Assembly: GCA_022451765.1 (NCBI GenBank)
Contig: JAKUNY010000019.1
Coordinates: forward strand, 7,169 to 17,445
DNA: 10,277 nt
Direction: 5' to 3'
Source: Candidatus Poseidoniaceae archaeon
GTDB taxonomy: Archaea > Thermoplasmatota > Poseidoniia > Poseidoniales > Poseidoniaceae
The stretch's first letter is position 1. Each line of letters opens with the position of its first letter. Positions 1-5,344 of the stretch are shown piece by piece. The notes beneath the pieces are model-generated. The model was not told the DNA's origin, did not search any database, and saw only the letters and a program-made list of their open reading frames with translations. A program made the translations under genes and the position numbers.

Positions 1-12
1 ACTGCACTGTTG

Positions 13-456
13 ATGCACAACCAACAAACTCCGGACCAAACCTCTGTCAAAACATCGTTGTGGTTGGTCGGATGGATGGCGGCATTGATGGCTGGTGTGC
101 TGCTGTTACCGCTGCTCGGTTTTGATGACGGCTCTCGGCCAGAGTTGAACTGGGTTCGTTGGAGCTTGGTGTTTGGGCCCCTGTTGTGGTTTCTCGTGTT
201 TGAACATGCTCCATTCCTCTTACTCGGTTCATGGATTGCAGTGATGATGACGACGCCGTTGTCGTGGCTCCTTGAAGAATCACCACCTTCGCCAAGGCCG
301 CCTCACGTTGCAATACTTGCTCTGCTTGCACTTGGAACAATCGTCTTCGCCATCCCCAGTGGTGAGGGATTGCGTTACACGATTCCAATGGGAGCATCAC
401 TTTGTGTTGTTTCCTCAATGCTTGATCTCCGTCATGCAACATCGAGCCGTCAATGA
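13..456 (+). CDS. small multi-pass membrane protein of unknown function (5' end may lie outside the window)
   Basis: A 147-residue product if read from the ATG at 13. The reading frame stays open to the window edge (a TTG lies at 10), so the true start may be upstream. Hydrophobic stretches at about residues 16-36, 49-64, 67-86 and 98-114, with a weaker one at 121-136, predict four or five membrane passes and very short loops. A Pro-rich loop (PPSPRPP, about 91-97) separates the third and fourth segments. There are no charged catalytic motifs and I do not recognise a family. It lies 31 bp before the DUF2071-DCC gene on the same strand and could share its transcript. That the frame is coding is fairly safe; its function is unknown. 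Confidence 0.6.
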   Translation: MHNQQTPDQTSVKTSLWLVGWMAALMAGVLLLPLLGFDDGSRPELNWVRWSLVFGPLLWFLVFEHAPFLLLGSWIAVMMTTPLSWLLEESPPSPRPPHVAILALLALGTIVFAIPSGEGLRYTIPMGASLCVVSSMLDLRHATSSRQ

Positions 457-487
457 TGTTGAAACATAAGCACGGTCTCGGAACGGC

Positions 488-1615
488 ATGGGCGCAAAGC
501 GTGAGGACGGACATCTTCCGTTCCCAATGCCGATGCGTCCGTATGCCATCTCGCAAGAATGGCGTGACTTGACGTTCATGCATTGGAGGGTCGACCCTAA
601 ACGACTTCAACAACACCTACCCGATGGTTTGGCGATTGACTTCTTCGATGGGGAAGCTTATGTTGGTGTTATTCCATTCATGATGAGGAACGTCCATCCA
701 AAAGGACTCGTTTCCGTACCCGGAATCTCAACGTTTGCTGAATTTAACGTACGTACCTACGTCGTCAAAGACGGACAGCACGGTGTCTTTTTCCTTACAC
801 TGGATGCCAAGAGTTTGGTGACTTGTCTCTACGCAAATCGAGCCTATGGGCTTGCTTACCGATATGCAAAAGCCAGGGTGAAACGGAACGGAGACGCATT
901 GACTTGGACATCGCGACGCTCAAGCGATGGAGCAGAGTTGATTGGCTCCTCAATGCCCAGTGGCCCACCTCAATCCGCTACATCAGGATCATTGGAACAC
1001 TTTCTCTTCGAGCGGTACTGTTTGTACACGGAACACAATGGATGCTTACGCCGAGGCTACGTTCATCATCAGCCATGGAGATTTCAACAAGCAGAGGTAT
1101 CGCTTGAGGCGAATTCATTGCTCGAATCCTACGACTTGGGTCTCGATGTCCTTTCCCCAGATGTTGTGCATTCTTCCGATGGGCTCACCGTTAAGACATG
1201 GTCGATTGAATTGGCTGAGCGAATCAACATCGATGATCAACGGGATTTCTTGTTTTTGGACGGAGATTGCGGACTTTGTCACCGCCTTGCTACCTTCCTT
1301 GACAAACGCCTTGGCAAAGGAAAACAACTCGGTTATCGGCCGATTCTCGATGAAGACGCCCAACGCGTTATCGAGAACATGCCAGAAAACCTCCGCAGTG
1401 CCGATTCTGTGTATTTGATTCGAAACGGCAAACCCTACATTCGCTCAGCTGCGGGTATACGCTGCGTTTTGTACATGCGATGGTACTACAAGATGTGGTT
1501 CCCAGCGCTTTGGTTGATTCCATTACCGTTACGCAACATCGGTTATCGCCTGATAGCAAAATACCGTCATAAATTCTTCAAACGTCCAACAGAATGTTTG
1601 TTTCGTGTGGATTGA
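488..1615 (+). CDS. DUF2071 (YqjF-like) domain fused to a DCC/DUF393 thiol-disulfide domain
   Basis: A 375-residue two-domain protein. Residues about 25-245 match DUF2071 (bacterial YqjF family): WRDLTFMHWRVDP near the start, then FAEFNVRTYV (83-92) and GVFFLTLDA (99-107), which are that family's signature blocks. Residues about 252-375 match the DCC family (DUF393, YuxK-like). Its namesake motif is D258-G-D-C261-G-L-C264, a CxxC with a preceding Asp, and the C-terminal part runs through PLPLRNIGYRLIAKYRH to a final Cys-containing tail, as in YuxK. DCC proteins are predicted thiol-disulfide oxidoreductases; DUF2071 has no settled biochemical role. The CxxC suggests redox activity or metal/thiol exchange, which is inference. 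The start is the ATG at 488, with no strong ribosome-binding site. The stop overlaps the next gene's ATG (TGATG), suggesting translational coupling. Confidence 0.88.
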   Translation: MGAKREDGHLPFPMPMRPYAISQEWRDLTFMHWRVDPKRLQQHLPDGLAIDFFDGEAYVGVIPFMMRNVHPKGLVSVPGISTFAEFNVRTYVVKDGQHGVFFLTLDAKSLVTCLYANRAYGLAYRYAKARVKRNGDALTWTSRRSSDGAELIGSSMPSGPPQSATSGSLEHFLFERYCLYTEHNGCLRRGYVHHQPWRFQQAEVSLEANSLLESYDLGLDVLSPDVVHSSDGLTVKTWSIELAERINIDDQRDFLFLDGDCGLCHRLATFLDKRLGKGKQLGYRPILDEDAQRVIENMPENLRSADSVYLIRNGKPYIRSAAGIRCVLYMRWYYKMWFPALWLIPLPLRNIGYRLIAKYRHKFFKRPTECLFRVD

Positions 1616-2082
1616 TGCAAACTACGCAAGAAAATCGCTGTTTTACGGATAATACGGTCGCGCTTGTTATATGCGAGATGGCGATGGTGCAACTAGAAAT
1701 CTCCGGATTTCTGGATGGGATGGGAATGAGCAGAGCGTTTCGCGCAGGCGTCGAAAAGAATCGTAGAATCAAAGCACCGACACGACAACGTCGTTGGCAA
1801 CCCCTTCGAGATCTCGCAGGTCTCGAGGCACGTTCAAGAAACGTTGAACAGACCATGGGTCCTCTTGTTGACGTCCCTGCTCTGGTCCGAATTGAGGATG
1901 AGAAATGGGTGTTCGAGCGAATTGATGAAGACGTCCTGCATCAACTCACGCATCGATTGGTCCTTCACGAGGAAGAAGGAACGCGAACGATTGGTGCAAC
2001 AATCAATCTCGCTTCTGCGATGCATGTTGCAAAATGCATGGCTGAACAGGAACAAAAAATCGTGCTTATTCGGCCAATGTAA
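1615..2082 (+). CDS. hypothetical protein, possibly a C-terminal fragment of a fold-type II PLP enzyme
   Basis: A 155-residue product from the ATG at 1615, which shares its A with the preceding TGA; an internal ATG at 1678 is an alternative start. No domain is certain. The second half (IDEDVLHQLTHRLVLHEEEG at about 103-122, then GATINLASAMHVAK and KIVLIRP) follows the pattern of the C-terminal end of cysteine synthase/threonine dehydratase enzymes: an acidic loop, a helix ending in REEG, a GGSSG-like turn, an Ala-rich helix and a closing hydrophobic strand. SGFLDGMGMSRAF (about 30-42) sits about where the Gly-rich phosphate loop would be expected, but the glycines are mostly lost. The PLP-lysine half is absent from the window. 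It could be a decayed fragment, a non-catalytic homologue, or unrelated. It ends 3 bp from the convergent Sec61-beta stop. Confidence 0.5.
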   Translation: MQTTQENRCFTDNTVALVICEMAMVQLEISGFLDGMGMSRAFRAGVEKNRRIKAPTRQRRWQPLRDLAGLEARSRNVEQTMGPLVDVPALVRIEDEKWVFERIDEDVLHQLTHRLVLHEEEGTRTIGATINLASAMHVAKCMAEQEQKIVLIRPM

Positions 2083-2085
2083 GGC

Positions 2086-2271
2086 TCAGAACAAGTTTAG
2101 GATGGCTTGAACAACACCTTCGTTGACGAGGTAGAAGAAGCCGCCAATGACAAAACAAGCAAAGTAGACTTGGAACGGTGAAATTTTCATCGATTCTTCC
2201 GACTCTTCATCGAAGTATCGAATCAATCCTGCTGCTTGCTGGATTCCGCTTCCTTCCGACTTCTTTGCCAT
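2086..2271 (-). CDS. secG: preprotein translocase Sec61-beta / archaeal SecG subunit
   Basis: A 61-residue tail-anchored membrane protein and the small accessory subunit of the archaeal SecYE-beta translocon. The family pattern is clear: a basic, Gly-rich cytoplasmic N-terminus (MAKKSEGSGI), the conserved AAGLIRYFDEE block (residues 13-23), a short polar stretch ending in KISP (29-32), then one membrane helix (about 34-56). Family members are usually 50-65 residues, so this is full length. An in-frame ATG at 2280 would add MVH. I chose 2271 because the GGGTGG at 2282-2287 then lies 10 nt upstream, whereas it would almost touch the earlier ATG, and because MAKK is the usual start. It is the last gene of a three-gene minus-strand run, 40-50 bp after its neighbour. 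Confidence 0.87.
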   Translation of the reverse strand: MAKKSEGSGIQQAAGLIRYFDEESEESMKISPFQVYFACFVIGGFFYLVNEGVVQAILNLF

Positions 2272-2320
2272 GTGGACCATTCCACCCGAGTCGCCTTCCC
2301 TTTATCAACGCGACGCGCGG

Positions 2321-3130
2321 TCACTCGGAGGCATCATCGCTCAAATCAACGAACGGTATGTCTTCCTCGATGATGAGGATGGATCCGTCAGCCTCATCTT
2401 CGTCTTCCTGAATTGGAATCAACAATGCAGCTTCTCCGCGTGAAAGTGCCCGCTCGACAGCGGGCGTGTTGTCTTCTGCGAGTGCTTGTTGCGCCAAATC
2501 GATTTCAAGTCGAGCCAGCTTGATCATGCTGGCCTCGACATCGCCTTTCTTCTCGATACGGTCGATGTGATGTTCAAGTGATGCAATCGCTTCGTTAAGC
2601 ACACTTCGCGCTCGATGTTGATGCGAGCGCCAGTTGTCTTCGTTTGATTTCAAAGAAGACTCTGCTGCTTGGAGCGTTTTCTTCGCAGAGCCACGATGGG
2701 CAAATTCCCACGGGTTGTGTTGCAATGCTGCAATCCAATCATGAACCAAACGTGCTCGTTCCTCAACGGGGCCGTGAATGACAATCTCGTTTCGATACCC
2801 CGAAGTAAACAAGCCAAAACCCCAGTATGGCATTGATTGAATCAACACACGAAGCGATCCTGCCGTGTATTCCATCGTCCACCGTTGTTCATCAAAACCC
2901 GGTTGTTGGGTGAAGGTCGGGGTCTCTGCGCCGATAGAACAGCGAAGAAGCGTTTCTGCTACATCGCCAAGGTACACTTTCGAAGACGGGCCCTTGAACG
3001 TCGAAGGGCGGAGATAATGACCAGCGTCGTCGATGCAATGGCTCCCCTTCGCTTTACGAACCTGAGCGTGAAGAACCGAACGTTCTGGTTTCAAATCCAC
3101 TCCCATGGTTGTCTGACACCGCACAACCAC
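2321..3130 (-). CDS. conserved-looking hypothetical protein with helical region and acidic tail
   Basis: A 269-residue soluble product of no family I recognise. The start is the GTG at 3130: an AGGAG (3139-3143) lies 8 nt upstream, while the next candidate, ATG at 3106, has no such site. The N-terminal half (about 10-146) looks like a compact mixed alpha/beta domain with several aromatic blocks (RWTMEYTAGSLRVLIQSMPYWGFGLF, about 83-108, given here only as a position guide by its key residues W84, Y88, W103, F105, F108). Residues about 148-236 are strongly helical and charged, probably a helical hairpin or coiled coil (EHHIDRIEKKGDVEASMIKL). The last 30 residues are very acidic (QEDEDEADGS, IIEED, SDDASE). 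No signal peptide or membrane segment. It lies between an 81-residue Cys protein (30 bp upstream) and Sec61-beta (downstream), probably in one operon. Confidence 0.72.
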   Translation of the reverse strand: MVVRCQTTMGVDLKPERSVLHAQVRKAKGSHCIDDAGHYLRPSTFKGPSSKVYLGDVAETLLRCSIGAETPTFTQQPGFDEQRWTMEYTAGSLRVLIQSMPYWGFGLFTSGYRNEIVIHGPVEERARLVHDWIAALQHNPWEFAHRGSAKKTLQAAESSLKSNEDNWRSHQHRARSVLNEAIASLEHHIDRIEKKGDVEASMIKLARLEIDLAQQALAEDNTPAVERALSRGEAALLIPIQEDEDEADGSILIIEEDIPFVDLSDDASE

Positions 3131-3138
3131 ATCAATGT

Positions 3139-3143
3139 CTCCT
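3139..3143 (-). promoter_or_regulatory. Shine-Dalgarno site that fixes a GTG start
   Basis: On the minus strand this reads AGGAG, 8 nt before the GTG at 3130. It supports that GTG over the in-frame ATG at 3106 as the start of the 269-residue protein. Confidence 0.6.
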
Positions 3144-3160
3144 AAGGACTGAACAAGTCT

Positions 3161-3406
3161 TCATAACCGAATGTCGCAGCAAGGGGGCTTGTGCAACCTA
3201 GTCAACACAAGAATCTCGTAAAGCATATCGGATACTGCCACCGCTGCGGCCGAACCGACGATATCGGTGTCGAGAACGTCGAGAAATGCATCGATTGCCT
3301 TTCGATGGGCTTCAGCATCGATTAATTGCAATCCACATCCAACACACCGTGTAAATCGGTGATGATTAGATACAAGACACCCGAGACCACGTCTTGCCTT
3401 GATCAC
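3161..3406 (-). CDS. small Cys-containing protein, possible zinc-binding domain
   Basis: An 81-residue product starting at a GTG preceded by GGAGG (3411-3415) with a 4-nt spacer, a strong archaeal ribosome-binding site. Cysteines at 10, 21, 24 and a C76-C77 pair, with H15/H16 between the first two, give C-x10-C-x2-C (TRCVGCG). This suggests a small zinc ribbon or knuckle, but the fourth ligand is not obvious and the family is not recognised. The middle (about 31-70) is a predicted pair of helices (AEAHRKAIDAFLDVL and a VGSAAAVAVSDMLYEILVL-like helix). It is the first gene of the minus-strand run leading to Sec61-beta and is divergent from the HhH protein. The ribosome-binding site and operon spacing argue that it is real; its function is unknown. 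Confidence 0.6.
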   Translation of the reverse strand: MIKARRGLGCLVSNHHRFTRCVGCGLQLIDAEAHRKAIDAFLDVLDTDIVGSAAAVAVSDMLYEILVLTRLHKPPCCDIRL

Positions 3407-3410
3407 AAAA

Positions 3411-3415
3411 CCTCC
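3411..3415 (-). promoter_or_regulatory. Shine-Dalgarno site for the 81-residue Cys protein
   Basis: GGAGG on the minus strand, 4 nt before the GTG start at 3406. It is the main evidence for that non-ATG start. Confidence 0.6.
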
Positions 3416-3465
3416 GCACGGAATACTTCAAGAATCCGACGTCTCATGGACGACCAAGTGAGACC

Positions 3466-3918
3466 ATGGCAAAGAAGACGGGTTCCAAAGGCGAAGATTT
3501 GACTGAACTACCCGGTGTAGGTGCAGCGACTGCAAAGAAACTCCAGGCGGCTGGGTTAAACACAGCAGCCAAGATTGCAAAAGCGGGTAAAGCAGGTCTT
3601 GAGAAGGCTGGTTTGAACAAAGCTAGCGCCGCTAAATTGGCGGCAGCCGTCGCAGCCAAGAGCGCAAAATCCACCGCAAAGAAATCCGTTGCAAAAGCGA
3701 AGTCAACAGCAAAGAAAGCCACATCGAAAGCAAAAGCGACTGCAAAGAAAGCAGCATCGAAAGCGACCGCCGCTGGGAAGAAAGTCGCGGAAAAGACCGT
3801 GGAGATGACCAAGGGTGATCAGAAGGTGAAAGCCGTTAAGTCCGACGATGGCCGCAAAGGGAAGACTTTGAAGGTTCCACGAAGCGTGGCCGACATGCCT
3901 TGGTTCCGTAAGAACTGA
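3466..3918 (+). CDS. helix-hairpin-helix protein with histone-H1-like Lys/Ala tail
   Basis: A 150-residue, strongly basic protein. Residues about 11-62 form a tandem helix-hairpin-helix domain: LTELPGVGAATAKKLQAAG is the canonical first HhH, and AGLEKAGLNKASAAKLAAAV is the second, closely resembling the N-terminal domain of archaeal RadA. Residues 63-112 are low-complexity K/A/S/T like the tail of histone H1. Within it, three 11-residue repeats (70-80, 81-91, 92-102) each begin TAKK. The end is not low complexity: GKTLKVPRSVADMPWFRKN (132-150) looks like a conserved docking motif. The HhH domain binds the DNA backbone in known families, and the tail would add non-specific DNA or RNA binding. 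A nucleoid-associated or repair-accessory role is inferred. The ATG at 3466 follows a weak GTGAG. The gene is divergent from the 81-residue Cys protein. Confidence 0.85.
   Translation: MAKKTGSKGEDLTELPGVGAATAKKLQAAGLNTAAKIAKAGKAGLEKAGLNKASAAKLAAAVAAKSAKSTAKKSVAKAKSTAKKATSKAKATAKKAASKATAAGKKVAEKTVEMTKGDQKVKAVKSDDGRKGKTLKVPRSVADMPWFRKN
3673..3771 (+). repeat. three in-frame 33-nt tandem repeats (11 residues each)
   Basis: Units at 3673-3705, 3706-3738 and 3739-3771 encode TAKKSVAKAKS, TAKKATSKAKA and TAKKAASKATA. The last two share most of their nucleotides (GCAAAGAAAGC then CATCGAAAGC), which points to recent duplication. The 11-residue period fits three turns of a slightly underwound helix. 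Confidence 0.8.
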
Positions 3919-3966
3919 TTCAATACAAGCGCTACATTGTAAAACCGTCTCGATTGATGGTTTCCT

Positions 3967-4149
3967 ATGCCAAGGCGGAAGTATGGTCGTTTACGAAAGA
4001 CCGTCGAACTGCCTTCAAAAGAAAACTGCTCACGATGTCGTTCTGGGAAGCACTGTCCCATCCCCGGACATGCTGGCAAAGATGTTACGCCACATCGAGC
4101 GTGGGCAGGGCCTGAATCGACTGAGAAGCGAAAACGCTCACGTTCGTGA
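3967..4149 (+). CDS. small basic Cys/His protein, possible zinc finger
   Basis: A 60-residue product rich in Arg and Lys at both ends (MPRRKYGRLRK at the start, EKRKRSRS at the end). The middle holds C20-SR-C23-RSGKH-C29-PIPG-H34, a C-x2-C-x5-C-x4-H arrangement that matches the CCHC spacing idea of small zinc-binding nucleic-acid proteins, though the exact family is not recognised. It starts 48 bp after the HhH protein on the same strand. Its end overlaps the convergent recombinase gene by 12 bp (4138-4149). Other frames through this stretch are also open, so the call rests on the coherent composition and the Cys/His cluster. The start is an ATG with only a weak GATGG upstream. Moderate certainty that it is a gene. 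Confidence 0.5.
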   Translation: MPRRKYGRLRKTVELPSKENCSRCRSGKHCPIPGHAGKDVTPHRAWAGPESTEKRKRSRS

Positions 4150-5229
4150 AACATCGATACCGAAGGTTTCGGTTCCACCTTCTTGTTCGATGAGTTTCTC
4201 ATCCTGAAGCGCTTGCTCCTCATCCATTGTCTGACGCATCGATTGAGCACGATGATACACTTCACGCAAGGTTTGGTCGGAGATATCGAGATACACGCGA
4301 GTCGTTGCAATGCTGGTGTGGCCAAGAAGCCGCTGAATGGTGACCAGGTCTGCTCCACGTTCGAGCAACCCTGTTGCAAAATTATGGCGCAGGACGTGTG
4401 GTGTAAGTTTCCCTTTCGGTAATCCTGCCTCGATTGCGAGTTGATCCATCAGGCGTTGAACACCACGTGGTTGCAAACGTCGGCCTGCTTGATTGAGTAG
4501 GAAGGGATGTTCATTGTCTCGTAGTCGAGAAGAACGGATTGGAAGATATGCATCGATGCAATTCTTGGTTCGTTGTGTAAACAGAACGATACGGTCCTTG
4601 TCACCCTTACCGCCAATCACCTTGGCATGCAATCCCTCGAGTTCCATATCGGAAAGGTTGAGATTACAGAGTTCAGAGACGCGCATTCCAGTATCCAACA
4701 AGACCGTTACAACCACGGAGGCGATGGCATTTTCCGAAGTATTTGCCGCCTCAATGACCGAAGTAAGTTCACGTCGGGTCAAGGTTCGAGGTAGTTTACG
4801 TCCAGTTCGGGCGCGAACCAGATGGTCAGGCCAGCGATGCCCAAGCCACTTAATCATGTGACGAGCTGCCGCAAGGCGGGCATTGTAGGTCGAAGGGCTC
4901 AATTCGCTCATGGAGTGTGTCCAACGATCGATTCGTCCGTTCAGTGGCTCAAGCCGTTTCGCCAGCATGACAACGTTCATTGATTCTAAATCGGATTCAC
5001 TAAGAATCTCTTCACCAGGGAGCGGTGTTTCAACGAGTGCCCGCAGCCCATTGAGGTAGGTTTTGCGTGTGTTTTCGGATTTGTTTTCCGTACGAAGCTG
5101 TTGGTCATAACAATCCAGCCATGGAAGGTTCTGGATGTGAACAAGACGTGGAGGAAGCTGAATGTCTTCGTCAGTGAGACGAAGCTGGCTCGGTCGTTGA
5201 GCCTTCGGCTGTGTATACTTTCTCTCCAT
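4138..5229 (-). CDS. xerA: XerC/XerD-like tyrosine recombinase (XerA type)
   Basis: A 363-residue integrase-family recombinase. The N-terminal SAM-like core-binding domain spans about 35-130 (LPWLDCYDQQL through LAAARHMIKWLG), and the catalytic domain about 145-325. All catalytic residues are present: R183 (TGMRVSEL), K208 (GGKGDKDR), H278 and R281 (HVLRH), H304 (LLGHTS) and nucleophile Y313 (TRVYLD). Archaeal XerA resolves chromosome dimers at a dif site without a partner, and this is the likely role. The absence of other mobile-element genes argues against a phage or transposon integrase. About 45 residues follow the nucleophile and end in an acidic Gln/Glu-rich tail, longer than is usual for XerA. 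The ATG at 5229 is preceded by an in-frame stop, which fixes the longest form. It lies 115 bp after rimK on the same strand. Confidence 0.9.
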   Translation of the reverse strand: MERKYTQPKAQRPSQLRLTDEDIQLPPRLVHIQNLPWLDCYDQQLRTENKSENTRKTYLNGLRALVETPLPGEEILSESDLESMNVVMLAKRLEPLNGRIDRWTHSMSELSPSTYNARLAAARHMIKWLGHRWPDHLVRARTGRKLPRTLTRRELTSVIEAANTSENAIASVVVTVLLDTGMRVSELCNLNLSDMELEGLHAKVIGGKGDKDRIVLFTQRTKNCIDAYLPIRSSRLRDNEHPFLLNQAGRRLQPRGVQRLMDQLAIEAGLPKGKLTPHVLRHNFATGLLERGADLVTIQRLLGHTSIATTRVYLDISDQTLREVYHRAQSMRQTMDEEQALQDEKLIEQEGGTETFGIDVSRT

Positions 5230-5264
5230 ATGGCATCATTGCCTCGCTGTTCCGCCGAAGCGGA

Positions 5265-5305
5265 TGTGCATCCCGTGTCCTTGCAGACGCTCTGCAGTAT
5301 GCACA
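5265..5305. repeat. nested inverted repeat between rimK and the Xer recombinase gene
   Basis: The outer arms TGTGCAT (5265-5271) and ATGCACA (5299-5305) are perfect 7-bp inverted copies. Inside them, TGCAGA (5282-5287) and TCTGCA (5291-5296) form a perfect 6-bp palindrome with a 3-nt centre. The two palindromes do not share a centre, so as RNA this would be a hairpin with an asymmetric bulge. There is no T-tract after it on the minus strand, so it is not an obvious terminator. It may be an mRNA leader structure or a protein-binding site. The rest of the 115-bp gap (5230-5344) shows no tRNA or gene I can support. Confidence 0.5.
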
Positions 5306-5344
5306 CCTCCATATGAATCTGTTGAAGAAAATTCAAGCGACGAA

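Noticed and set aside
47..616. Minus-strand open frame of 189 codons opposite the first two genes
   Set aside because: It spans two plus-strand genes and the gap between them, has no domain-like pattern, and its composition looks like an antisense reading.
2020..2039. Two ATGCAT palindromes 8 bp apart near the end of the 155-residue gene
   Set aside because: Short self-palindromes inside coding sequence, explained by Met-His and Cys-Met codons; nothing else supports a site.
3444..3812. Minus-strand open frame rich in Ala and Phe
   Set aside because: It is the antisense of the Lys/Ala repeats of the HhH protein; AAG/GCA codons read backwards give this Phe/Ala pattern.
3819..4379. Minus-strand open frame of 186 codons
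   Set aside because: It runs antisense through the end of the HhH gene and the small Cys gene and then in another frame through the recombinase gene; no coherent domain.
4138..5229. The recombinase as the integrase of a mobile element
   Set aside because: No tRNA, att-like direct repeats, excisionase or phage genes nearby; neighbours look like core archaeal genes, so a housekeeping Xer role is more likely.
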